NCBI GenBank assembly: GCA_947311475.1
Contig: CAMZLK010000042.1
Coordinates: forward strand, 1-64,000
DNA: 64,000 bases
Direction: 5' to 3'
Origin: an uncultured Desulfocapsa sp.
GTDB taxonomy: Bacteria; Desulfobacterota; Desulfobulbia; Desulfobulbales; Desulfocapsaceae
In this document: one piece after another, positions 47,957 through 56,876 of the stretch
Layout: each line of letters begins with the position of its first letter
Numbering within the stretch: the stretch's first letter is position 1
The notes under the pieces: model-generated
Seen by the model: only the letters and a program-made list of their open reading frames with translations
What the model was told of the DNA's origin: nothing
Databases searched by the model: none
Translations under genes and position numbers: made by a program

Positions 47957-49258
47957 TTATCGTCCAAGTGCGTTCATATAATTTGCAGCTTCCATGGCAG
48001 CAGCACCCGCTTCAGATATTGAATCAACAATATCTTTTGGGCCTGCGGCTGCACCAGCAACAAAAATACCCGTCTTGTCGGTTATTGTTGGGGCAATTGA
48101 GGGTTGTACGGTCTGGATAAAATGATCGCTTCCAGTGGATACCGGACAAATTCCTTTCGGGTTCCAGTCTGGCAAAACTCCAAGGGATAACACAACAAGA
48201 TCGTGGTTTTCAGTCGTTACTCCACCACCATCCTGAGCTTCAAAGTGAACAGCTGCTCCGCCATTTTCACCTGCATCAACTCTGGCTACTTTGCCCTTGA
48301 TAAACTGAATGCCCATGGCTTTGGCTGTCTGATAAAACTGCTCATAGCCTTTACCGAACGCCCGGATATCCATGTAGTAGATATAAATATCGGCTAGGGG
48401 CAGGGAACCGGACAGGAGCATGGCCTGTTTAATGGCATACATGCAGCAAAACCTGGAACAGTAAGGAATCCCCATGGATTTATCTCGGGAACCGGCACAT
48501 TGAATAAAGGCGATGGAGTCTGGTTCCATTCCATCGGAAGGCCGTAACACTCGATTGTATGGGCCATGGGGAGCAAGTAAGCGCTCCATCTGGAGCGAGG
48601 TGATTACATTGTCCACATTACCATTGCCATACTGAGGTTTACCTTCAATGGGAGTTTGCTCAAAGCCGGTTGCAAGGATTGCAGTTTTTGCTTCAACTCT
48701 AAAATCCACTGCTTTCTGGAAATAGTCTATCGCATTTGTGGGGCATACTTTTTCACACTTACCGCAGAGCATACATTCTTTAGTTGCAAGTGCTGCAACT
48801 TGGGGTGTTGCCGTGGAAAATGGAATCCGGATGGCTTTTGTTGCTGAAAAGCCGCCCTGTTCCAGATCATCCGTATATACAGGACAGACGTATTCACATT
48901 TGCGGCAGCCTATGCACTTGTCCTCATCAACGTAACGCGGATTTTGTGTTACATGGGCACTTACCTGGCCATTATCACTGGTCAGGGATTTGAGATCACA
49001 ATAAGTTCGTATTGTGATGTTTTTGTGATGTGCCGCAGACGACATTTTAGGGGTCGTGATACAACTGGAACAATCCAATGTGGGAAACACCTTGGATAGT
49101 CGGATCATTTTGCCGCCAATGGATATATCTTTTTCTATGATGACTACTGAATAATCCTGATCCGCAAGATCAAGGGCCGTTTGTAAACCGGCGATACCAC
49201 CGCCTATCACGAGTGCGTCACAGGTAATTGTCTGACTGTCTGCCATTTTGTTCTCCAA
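47957..49258 (-). CDS. HdrA/QmoA-like FAD/4Fe-4S protein (433 aa)
   Basis: DALVIGGGIAGLQTALDLADQDYSVVIIEKDISIGGKM, CIGCRKCEYVCP, CMLCGKCEKVCP. Confidence 0.9.
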   Translation of the reverse strand: MENKMADSQTITCDALVIGGGIAGLQTALDLADQDYSVVIIEKDISIGGKMIRLSKVFPTLDCSSCITTPKMSSAAHHKNITIRTYCDLKSLTSDNGQVSAHVTQNPRYVDEDKCIGCRKCEYVCPVYTDDLEQGGFSATKAIRIPFSTATPQVAALATKECMLCGKCEKVCPTNAIDYFQKAVDFRVEAKTAILATGFEQTPIEGKPQYGNGNVDNVITSLQMERLLAPHGPYNRVLRPSDGMEPDSIAFIQCAGSRDKSMGIPYCSRFCCMYAIKQAMLLSGSLPLADIYIYYMDIRAFGKGYEQFYQTAKAMGIQFIKGKVARVDAGENGGAAVHFEAQDGGGVTTENHDLVVLSLGVLPDWNPKGICPVSTGSDHFIQTVQPSIAPTITDKTGIFVAGAAAGPKDIVDSISEAGAAAMEAANYMNALGR

Positions 49259-49294
49259 TACTGCGGTTAACGCCTGTTGAAAGCCTCAAAATTT

Positions 49295-49464
49295 GATGGC
49301 GTTGTATAAACTCTTCATCTGCCTCGTTGCTACATTTTGGGTTTGATTTTAACGTACCTTAGTACGCCGAAATTAAATCAAAATGTGCGTTTCGCATATG
49401 AAGCTTTTCGAAGTCTGCGATATCTACTTAGCCATCGGGATTTCAACCCTTTTACGAGTTTATC
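49295..49464 (+). repeat. Repeat family A copy A10 (about 170 bp, extra segment as in A7)
   Basis: GATGGCGTTGTATAAACTC...TTTTACGAGTTTATC with AAAATTT on both sides. Confidence 0.88.
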
Positions 49465-49491
49465 AAAATTTGATTCTTTATATTTCTTTTT

Positions 49492-49518
49492 TACTTACTT
49501 ACAGTTTACCTGCGTTAG
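49492..49518 (+). repeat. Repeat family B terminal fragment B8
   Basis: ACTTACTTACAGTTTACCTGCGTTAG; overlaps the stop codon of the MvhD-like gene. Confidence 0.75.
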
Positions 49519-49925
49519 TCCATCTCCGGCAGGCCAATCTCCTGCACAAGATCATTCATCAAATTAACCTCTTTTAAGAAGGCACGATTACAAACCGTAC
49601 AGATGGCGGTAAGTCTGAGCCTGCGAATATCAAGATCCTGTTTCTTCATTAACTGATAAACGGCGTCAATGCGGGTTGCCAGGGCTTTATAGGCACCCTC
49701 ATACGGACATTCTTCGCCGCAGGACATTATTATGATACCACTGATTCCTTTTTTAAAGCAGTCGAGGTAAAATTGTTCCGGAAACATTACCGGTGCACGG
49801 ACCCGTAAAATATAGGTATTGGCAGGGTAACTTGAATGTGCCTGTCCCACAGAGTCTGCACCTGGATAGGCGCAACTGTCTGTGGCCAGAATCAGGATTT
49901 TTTTCTCTTTATCCGGAGATTCCAT
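49515..49925 (-). CDS. MvhD/HdrF-like iron-sulfur subunit
   Basis: ILILATDSCAYPGADSVGQAHSSYPANTYILRVRAPVMFPEQFYLDCFKKGISGIIIMSCGEECPYEGAY. Confidence 0.85.
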   Translation of the reverse strand: MESPDKEKKILILATDSCAYPGADSVGQAHSSYPANTYILRVRAPVMFPEQFYLDCFKKGISGIIIMSCGEECPYEGAYKALATRIDAVYQLMKKQDLDIRRLRLTAICTVCNRAFLKEVNLMNDLVQEIGLPEMD

Positions 49926-50069
49926 GAATCACTCCCTGTTGTTGGAAATTTTTTAATAAGGGCCCTGTTATACTGGGTAACCAGCAGTTTTCACAGATAA
50001 TATATCTAAGAGTTTCGGGCCTTGAGGTATCTGCAAATACTATTGCGAACGCCCTCATTGTCAATTTGC

Positions 50070-50378
50070 CTATTTGTTACGTGTTATGTCGTGTTTGTTA
50101 TGGCTATCAGCTTCAACCGATTTCTTCTCTAAGATAATTCGAAAGTGTGTCTCATCTTCCAGTGACTGTCCAGAAATTACCTTAAAACCACCCTTAGGCA
50201 TTACCTTGAACAGTTCTCCGGGAAGATTTGCTCCTTCATAGAGGATCTCCAGTTGATCGCCAGCTTGTATTTCCCTATATGCCTGGTTGAATTTCAACAA
50301 GGTAAATGGATCGAGCAATCCTTTTAACGTTAGTTTTCGTTTTACATGCATCGATGAGCCAATTTTGTACAAGTCCAT
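50070..50378 (-). CDS. TusA/SirA-like small protein lacking the catalytic Cys
   Basis: LTLKGLLDPFTLLKFNQAYREIQAGDQLEILYEGAN versus TusA G-L-x-C-P-x-P-x-L-K; ATG at 50348 is an alternative start. Confidence 0.65.
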   Translation of the reverse strand: MDLYKIGSSMHVKRKLTLKGLLDPFTLLKFNQAYREIQAGDQLEILYEGANLPGELFKVMPKGGFKVISGQSLEDETHFRIILEKKSVEADSHNKHDITRNK

Positions 50379-50407
50379 CCCATTTTTGACCTTTTTACGA
50401 GTGTATC
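50367..50407 (+). repeat. Repeat family A right-end fragment A11
   Basis: TTTGTACAAGTCCATCCCATTTTTGACCTTTTTACGAGTGTATC matches the A8 right end. Confidence 0.75.
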
Positions 50408-50428
50408 ATTGTTAAATCACCATTTAGA

Positions 50429-50446
50429 TAGCAACAGATGTGCCAA
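50429..50446 (-). promoter_or_regulatory. Sigma-54 (-24/-12) promoter driving the TusA-like/Hdr operon
   Basis: Minus strand TTGGCACATCTGTTGCTA fits TGGCACR-N4-TTGCW; cognate-type activator encoded divergently. Confidence 0.8.
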
Positions 50447-50593
50447 TGAGTCCTTAGTTTTTTTATAAGAGGCTGTTTGCCTGTAACGTACAGGAAATAC
50501 ACAATAAATATTTTATTGGGATGTTCATTTTCCAATGGTATTTATTATAATATTGCTCAGTTCCTGCGAGGGTGTTAAATTGAACTTAATGAA

Positions 50594-52012
50594 ATGTTAA
50601 AATTTAAACAGGAGGCTCCTGTGAGTAATGAAGAGTTAAATGCATACTGGAAAACAGTGGTTGATACTATTCAAGAAGGGGTGATGATTGTAAACTCGGA
50701 AGGAGTTATCATTTCTGTGAATAAGGCGTTTGAAAACCTCACGGGATATTCATTGGATGAGCTAATTGGTAATTCCTGCACTATCCTTAACTGCACCTCC
50801 TGTAAATTGCAGCGATCGGGTGACCCCGAACACTGGTGTACTCTTTTTCTCAATGGGCTTCTTGAGAAACAGCGTTGTGTTCTCATGAGACGGGACTCAA
50901 GCTATGTTCACATCCTGAAAAACGCCTCTGTGTTGCATGATGCCGGTGGAAGGGTAATTGGGGCAGTGGAAACCATGACAGACATAACCGAATTGCTTGA
51001 ACGGGAGACAACCATTGAAGCATTTAAAAGAGAGCTTAATAATAGAGATACTTTTCATGGCATCATTGGCATCTCGGCGTCCATGCAACGAATTTTTGAT
51101 TTAATTACTAATGCCTCAGACTCGGATGCTCCTCTTCTTGTTCTTGGAGAGAGTGGAACCGGAAAAGAACTTATTGCTCAGGCCGTGCATGAATGCAGCA
51201 ACAGAAAAGATGCCCCTTATATTAAAGTTAATTGTGCATCGTTGAATGAATCATTGCTGGAGAGTGAACTGTTCGGACATGTTAAAGGTGCTTTTACCGG
51301 GGCTCATCAAGACAGGGAAGGGCGTTTTGGGGCGGCAGATGGAGGGAGTATTTTTCTTGATGAAATAGGTGATCTGCCCATGTCAACACAGGTGAAACTG
51401 CTGCGTGTTCTGGAAGAAAAAACCATTGAACGGGTGGGGGACAATCAATCCATTGCCATTGATGTCAGGATAATTACTGCAACCAATCGTGATTTAGCTG
51501 GTATGGTTCGTAAGGGACTATTTAGAGAAGATCTTTTTTACCGAATTAATGTGATTCCCCTTAATATTCCGCCTGTACGGGATCGAAGCAGTGATATTCC
51601 TCTACTGGCAGAATCATTTTTCAGGAAATTACAGTTAAAAAGCGGAAAAAACATTCAGAATATATCAAGCCATGCCATGGATCTGCTCATGCGGTATCCA
51701 TGGCCGGGGAATGTGCGGGAAATACGCAGCACCTTTGAATATGCCTTTGTGACCTGTCAGAGTACGACCATTGAACCGACGGATTTACCACTGGTTATTC
51801 AGCAGCTCATTCTGGAAGAAGCAAAAGAAGGAATTGGTGTAATTCCCAAGATATCTGGTCTTAGCATCAATGAGCGAAGAGAACAGGAACTTATTGCTGC
51901 TTTGGAACAGACAAAAGGCAATCAGACAAGAGCCGCGGAGATACTTGGGGTCTCAAGAGTTACGGTTTGGAACAGGATGAAACGTTATGGGCTGCAATCC
52001 AATCGTTCGTAA
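50594..52012 (+). CDS. PAS-domain sigma-54-dependent transcriptional activator
   Basis: PAS then AAA+ LVLGESGTGKELIAQAVHE, ELFGHVKGAFTGAHQDREGRF, FIS HTH NQTRAAEILGVSRVTVWNRMKRYGL. Confidence 0.94.
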   Translation: MLKFKQEAPVSNEELNAYWKTVVDTIQEGVMIVNSEGVIISVNKAFENLTGYSLDELIGNSCTILNCTSCKLQRSGDPEHWCTLFLNGLLEKQRCVLMRRDSSYVHILKNASVLHDAGGRVIGAVETMTDITELLERETTIEAFKRELNNRDTFHGIIGISASMQRIFDLITNASDSDAPLLVLGESGTGKELIAQAVHECSNRKDAPYIKVNCASLNESLLESELFGHVKGAFTGAHQDREGRFGAADGGSIFLDEIGDLPMSTQVKLLRVLEEKTIERVGDNQSIAIDVRIITATNRDLAGMVRKGLFREDLFYRINVIPLNIPPVRDRSSDIPLLAESFFRKLQLKSGKNIQNISSHAMDLLMRYPWPGNVREIRSTFEYAFVTCQSTTIEPTDLPLVIQQLILEEAKEGIGVIPKISGLSINERREQELIAALEQTKGNQTRAAEILGVSRVTVWNRMKRYGLQSNRS

Positions 52013-52049
52013 ATAAAACAGCAGGGAATATCAGGGTATTTATCACGCA

Positions 52050-54050
52050 TCACCATTCTAAGCGCAGTGTATTATCGAGCGCATCTGCGCGTGAGACTTT
52101 TATTGTTACCCGCGAACCAGGTTCCGGCCTGTTTCTGCTGGGAGTGGGCAGGTCAACATTCAATAAAATATCCGTGAGCAGAAGAAATGTTCGTTTGGGG
52201 CCACAGTCGAGTACAAGTGCATTCAAGGGTGCTCCCTGTCGCGCTTCAAGATATTTAAGAAGCCAATATCTGTGGCGTTGCTGGCGTACACTGTTTGCCT
52301 TTGACAGGGTTCTGCCAATAACAGAGGTGAAGTCTTTACACATCTCTTCAGTAAACCTGAGTTCTTCTCGACGAACAAGCGAATGAATCTGATGCTGCAT
52401 GACAAGATCAAGGAGTCTGCGGATTGGAGATGTTATGGTGGTATACTGGGCAACACCAAGGCCACTATGGGGCTGGGCACTGGTGAGAAGTTCTCCGCGA
52501 GCCAGCATCTTTCTCTGTTTGGAGTTGAGAAAAAGATCGTTGTCAAGACCGTGAACAATACGTTTTTTGGGTGGCTTCTGGGCCCTGAAAAGACCGGGAG
52601 CCATTCTGTCTGCAACATATCTGGCAGCTTCAGTGTTTGCCAGGATCATCATTTCAGACACCAGGGTGCGTGAAGGAGTGTCTGTATCAGCAAGGCTTAT
52701 CTGGACTTTGCTTCCATCGTGAATGTGAATGTTTACATCAGGAAAGGGCAATAGCAGGGCACCTGCATCGAGGCGTCTGTTACGGAGCTTTCGGCGAAGA
52801 TCATTCAGTATGATCAGTTCCTTGTCAGTATTGATCATGGTATCCGCTTCATCATAGGTTAGCCTCCTGGCCACTTTTATGATGGAAGGGGAAATTCTGA
52901 CTCGAAGAACTTCTGCCTCGGGGGAGAGAAGTATCATAAAACTTATGGTTGCGCGGATCTCACCCTGAATCAGGCTGCATATTCCCTGGGAGAGATGCCT
53001 TGGTAGCATGGGGATCTGGCCTTCAGGGAAATAGATGGAGGTACCCCGCTGCATGGCTTCAAGGAATAGCGGATCTTCAGGTTGTACATAATGTGCAACA
53101 TCTGAAATATGAACACCTACGAGAAAATTCCCGTCCTGCTCTTCAATTGAGAGTGCATCGTCAAAGTCAAGTGTGGTTGGGCCGTCGATGGTCATGGGGC
53201 GCAGGTTAGTAAAATCTTTCCTGGCTGGATCCTGGAATAGTTTTTCCGATCCCTGCTGAAGAAGCATTTCAGCCTGCTGGATACCAAGAAGCGGAAAGAC
53301 CACCGGCAGATCATTACGAAGGAGCGGGATATTTTCGTTACTATCCCAAAGCCCGGCTTTCACAAGTAGATGAAACGGGTCGTGGGGTCTGTTGAATCCC
53401 CCGGCTTTTAATATTTTCCTGGCTAGTTCTGCATGTTTTGATTCGCTGCCGGATATGTAAAAATCGCGGATGACATGGAGACATTCGTCGCAGGTCGCAT
53501 TTTTGGGGTGGTTTTTTTTGGGGAAGGTATCTATTTGCTTAAGGAATTCAGCACCCTGTTCAATGAGCTTCCGGATGCGTGCTTCTTTCTCACGCTGCTT
53601 TTGCAGTTGTTCGATCTGTTCGGGAGAATGGGCGATTATCCTATTCTCTTTATATTTAAAATAGAGTCGATCTTCAAAAACAGATCGTAAAAAAGCAGCT
53701 ACAATATCATCATCTGCATCTTTGCCGAAACTTAATTCGGCAAGAAACGCCGGACTGAATTTTTGTGTTGGTTCATCGGACGTGAGTTCCCAGATCTCCT
53801 GGAGATGTATCTTTTCCATGAGTTTTTTACGGGTTGTTGCAGTGTCCATGAGTTGCCTGGTAAGTTCCTCCCGGGAGGCTTCAATGGAATGTGTTTTTTC
53901 TGAGCAGTGGACAACTCGAGAAAGCGGAAGGTTCATTTCGCGGCTGTTTTGATTAATAAGGTGCAGGCGCTTAGCCTGGGCGCCTACAACATAGGCGCAG
54001 AGAAATTTTCCTCCATCCAGATATTCTATGAGTTTCCCTGTAGCTGTCAT
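52050..54050 (-). CDS. RNase II/R (RNB domain) family exoribonuclease
   Basis: RPMTIDGPTTLDFDDALSIEEQDGNFLVGVHISDVAHYV...YTTITSPIRRLLDLVMQHQI. Confidence 0.9.
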   Translation of the reverse strand: MTATGKLIEYLDGGKFLCAYVVGAQAKRLHLINQNSREMNLPLSRVVHCSEKTHSIEASREELTRQLMDTATTRKKLMEKIHLQEIWELTSDEPTQKFSPAFLAELSFGKDADDDIVAAFLRSVFEDRLYFKYKENRIIAHSPEQIEQLQKQREKEARIRKLIEQGAEFLKQIDTFPKKNHPKNATCDECLHVIRDFYISGSESKHAELARKILKAGGFNRPHDPFHLLVKAGLWDSNENIPLLRNDLPVVFPLLGIQQAEMLLQQGSEKLFQDPARKDFTNLRPMTIDGPTTLDFDDALSIEEQDGNFLVGVHISDVAHYVQPEDPLFLEAMQRGTSIYFPEGQIPMLPRHLSQGICSLIQGEIRATISFMILLSPEAEVLRVRISPSIIKVARRLTYDEADTMINTDKELIILNDLRRKLRNRRLDAGALLLPFPDVNIHIHDGSKVQISLADTDTPSRTLVSEMMILANTEAARYVADRMAPGLFRAQKPPKKRIVHGLDNDLFLNSKQRKMLARGELLTSAQPHSGLGVAQYTTITSPIRRLLDLVMQHQIHSLVRREELRFTEEMCKDFTSVIGRTLSKANSVRQQRHRYWLLKYLEARQGAPLNALVLDCGPKRTFLLLTDILLNVDLPTPSRNRPEPGSRVTIKVSRADALDNTLRLEW

Positions 54051-54122
54051 TCTTTAATGATCAATGATCCCTGTTTTGTACTATTGATGAAAAATATCAT
54101 TATTTCTGCTAATCTGTTTACA

Positions 54123-54236
54123 TTAGTGCCTTACTCCATAATTCCTGTAATAAAAAAACAAAAATATGTGAGACTAAATAATATCAAACCGTTATGAATA
54201 GAAACAAGGCACTTACTTGCGGTTTATCCGCGTTAG
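54123..54236 (+). repeat. Repeat family B copy B9 (tandem with B10)
   Basis: TTAGTGCCTTACTCCATAATTCC...AAGGCACTTACTTGCGGTTTATCCGCGTTAG. Confidence 0.88.
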
Positions 54237-54360
54237 TACCTTACTCCGTGATTCCTGCAATAAAAAAACAAGAAGCTGATGGCGGTTTATTGTAATTATA
54301 TTGTAATTATATTGTTATGTTATGTTACCAGGGCACTTACTTGCAGTTTATCTGCGTTAG
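54233..54360 (+). repeat. Repeat family B copy B10 (shares TTAG with B9)
   Basis: TTAGTACCTTACTCCGTGATTCC...GGGCACTTACTTGCAGTTTATCTGCGTTAG. Confidence 0.88.
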
Positions 54361-54452
54361 GTTTATAAAACACGAAAGAATTTACTATAGTGTGCTTTTG
54401 TAATTAGGGCACTCTAAAAGAGATACCTGGAACCGCAAAAGAGGAATAAAAA

Positions 54453-55373
54453 TTGATTGAAGCGTTTTTGAAGGAAAATATACGGTCAGGGATGGTTGCC
54501 ATTGTGGGCCCGCCAAATGCTGGAAAATCTACCCTGATGAACTATCTTCTCGGGCAAAAGATATCCATTGTCAGTCATAAACCTCAAACAACACGGAATC
54601 GTATTTTGGGTGTTGTAAATGGTGATGACTATCAAATTGTGCTCCTTGATACTCCAGGACTTCATAAGGCCAGGCAGCCATTGAATCGTGAAATGGTACG
54701 TATTGCCATGGACAGCCTTAAGGAGGTGGATGCAATTTTGTATTTGATTGATGTTTCACTCCCCTTGCCTGAAAAGATCGAACAGGAGAAAAACAAAGAG
54801 ATGATGGAGCAGATGGAGGGGGTATCAGCCCCGATTATCCTTGTTTTAAATAAGGTTGATCTGCTTGAAAAAGAACTGCTTCTGCCAATGATTAAAAGGT
54901 ATTCTGAACTCTTCCCCTTTCATGGCGTGATACCTCTTTCGGCACTTACTGGGGTCGGAACCGATATACTTGTGAAAGAATTGCTGGATATCCTGCCGCT
55001 TGGGCCCCGTTATTTCCCGGAAGATATCCCAACGGACGTCAGTGAACGTTTTTTAGTGACTGAAATTGTACGTGAAAAAGTTTTTCTCCTAACAGGACAG
55101 GAAATCCCGTATTCCTCGGCAGTGACCCTTGAATCGTTTCAGGATGACACCAAAAAGCAGATGACCACCATCCATGCCACAATAGTCCTTGAAAGAAATT
55201 CCCAAAAGGGGATAGTCATCGGAAAGGGTGGGAAAAAGCTTAAAAGTATTGGTATCGCTGCTCGAAAGGATATCGAAAAGATGCTTGGGCAAAAAGTTTT
55301 GCTCAAACTCTGGGTCAAAGTTCGAAAAAACTGGTCAAAAGATGAGCGATTTTTAAAGGAGCTTGGATTTTAA
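54453..55373 (+). CDS. era: GTPase Era (TTG start)
   Basis: VAIVGPPNAGKSTLMNYLLGQKISIVSHKPQTTRNRILG; KH domain GKGGKKLKSIGIAARKDIEKMLGQKV. Confidence 0.96.
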   Translation: MIEAFLKENIRSGMVAIVGPPNAGKSTLMNYLLGQKISIVSHKPQTTRNRILGVVNGDDYQIVLLDTPGLHKARQPLNREMVRIAMDSLKEVDAILYLIDVSLPLPEKIEQEKNKEMMEQMEGVSAPIILVLNKVDLLEKELLLPMIKRYSELFPFHGVIPLSALTGVGTDILVKELLDILPLGPRYFPEDIPTDVSERFLVTEIVREKVFLLTGQEIPYSSAVTLESFQDDTKKQMTTIHATIVLERNSQKGIVIGKGGKKLKSIGIAARKDIEKMLGQKVLLKLWVKVRKNWSKDERFLKELGF

Positions 55374-55453
55374 TGGGGGATTCGCGCAGAGTAACTGTTT
55401 TACCCCATGAGTAGGTACCAGTTTGTTTTTTATCGATCAGCTGCTAACGATAT

Positions 55454-56809
55454 CTACGGCATGCTGTTTTGGGTCTTGGGGTCAGTTCTGTATTCGGTGT
55501 ATAGATTGAGACTTTTTAAAATATTAAGAGCTGTGCGTAATTGATTGTCCTTCCTGAGACGTTTTGTCACCTTTTGTTGATCTTTTGTTTTCTTTTTATT
55601 GGAGGCGGCCTCTTGTTCTCTGGTAATTCCTGACTCATCGTCACGGTTCAAAATATGGTTTTTAAGGTCAACTTCACGGACAAAATTTGGTAAATTCCGT
55701 CTTTCTTTTTCCTGTTCTGTATAGGGAATATGTGGGACTTCAACATCCGGAATGATACCTGTGGCCTGGATGGATCTCCCGTTTGGTGTGAAGTATCGCG
55801 CAGTTGTGAGACGGAGTCCGGATCCTCCTGGCATGGGTAGAATGGTTTGAACCGAGCCTTTGCCAAAGGTCCTGGTGCCAACAATCACACCGCGTTTATG
55901 ATCCTGAATGGCACCTGCAACAATCTCTGATGCACTGGCTGATCCTTCATTTACAAGAATAATCAAGGGGTACAGGTTTTTTCCATTATTGGAATGGGCC
56001 TGAAACGTCATGTTCTGTTCCTGAATGCGTCCCTTAGTGTAAACAACAAGCCCTTTATTAAGAAAAATGTCTGAAATCGAAATTGCCTGATCAAGTAATC
56101 CACCAGGGTTATTGCGCAAATCAAGTATTAATCCTTTGATCTGTTTTTCTTTTTCAAGTTTAGCAAGGAGCTTTTTGGTATCTTTTGTGGTTGCTCCCTG
56201 GAAGTTAGTGATTCGTACATAGGCAAAACCGGGTTCCAGGAAAAGACCCTTGACACTGTGCAGAGAAATTATATCACGAACAATGGTGAATTCTTTAAGA
56301 TCCTGCCATCCGTCACGGTAAATGGATAGTGTTACTTCACTTCCTTTGACACCTCTTAACTGTTTTACTGCATCCATGGATGGCATTTTTTTGGTTGGAT
56401 TACCATTGATCTTCACGATAAGATCTTTTGCTTTCAGGCCTGCTTTGTCTGCGGGAGTTCCTTCTATGGGAGAAATTATGGTTAAAATGCCATCCCGGAC
56501 AGTAATTTCAATGCCAACACCTGAAAAATTACCACGAGTTTCCTCCTGCAGTTCGTCAAAGTCTTCTGCGGTAAGATATGATGAATGCGGGTCAAGAGAG
56601 AGGAGCATGCCACTGATTGCTCCTTCTATGGTTCCCTTTGCATCGATCTCCTCAATGTAATTTTCCTGCAATATGCTAAGCACATTGGCAAATATTTCCA
56701 ACTGTCGATATGTAGCTTCCCTTTGGTCCTGAGAAATAGCAGCCTGTGACACACCTGCAAAGTGTACGAAAAAGAGGAGAAAGGAGAACAGGCGTATTAA
56801 TCTTTTCAC
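55454..56809 (-). CDS. S41 family C-terminal processing peptidase
   Basis: PDZ plus LRNNPGGLLDQAISISDIFL, VNEGSASASEIVAGAIQDHKRGVIVGTRTFGKGSVQ. Confidence 0.94.
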   Translation of the reverse strand: MKRLIRLFSFLLFFVHFAGVSQAAISQDQREATYRQLEIFANVLSILQENYIEEIDAKGTIEGAISGMLLSLDPHSSYLTAEDFDELQEETRGNFSGVGIEITVRDGILTIISPIEGTPADKAGLKAKDLIVKINGNPTKKMPSMDAVKQLRGVKGSEVTLSIYRDGWQDLKEFTIVRDIISLHSVKGLFLEPGFAYVRITNFQGATTKDTKKLLAKLEKEKQIKGLILDLRNNPGGLLDQAISISDIFLNKGLVVYTKGRIQEQNMTFQAHSNNGKNLYPLIILVNEGSASASEIVAGAIQDHKRGVIVGTRTFGKGSVQTILPMPGGSGLRLTTARYFTPNGRSIQATGIIPDVEVPHIPYTEQEKERRNLPNFVREVDLKNHILNRDDESGITREQEAASNKKKTKDQQKVTKRLRKDNQLRTALNILKSLNLYTEYRTDPKTQNSMP

Positions 56810-56876
56810 GTGATATCCGTTAATAGTGTTAGCTGTTTAATGGTATGGTTAAGCTCGTAATATCCATGTTGTGTAA

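Noticed and set aside
43994-49258. Selenocysteine in the Hdr subunits
   Set aside because: The HdrA and HdrB-like ORFs are full length with ordinary Cys motifs; no in-frame UGA extension was found at the expected positions.
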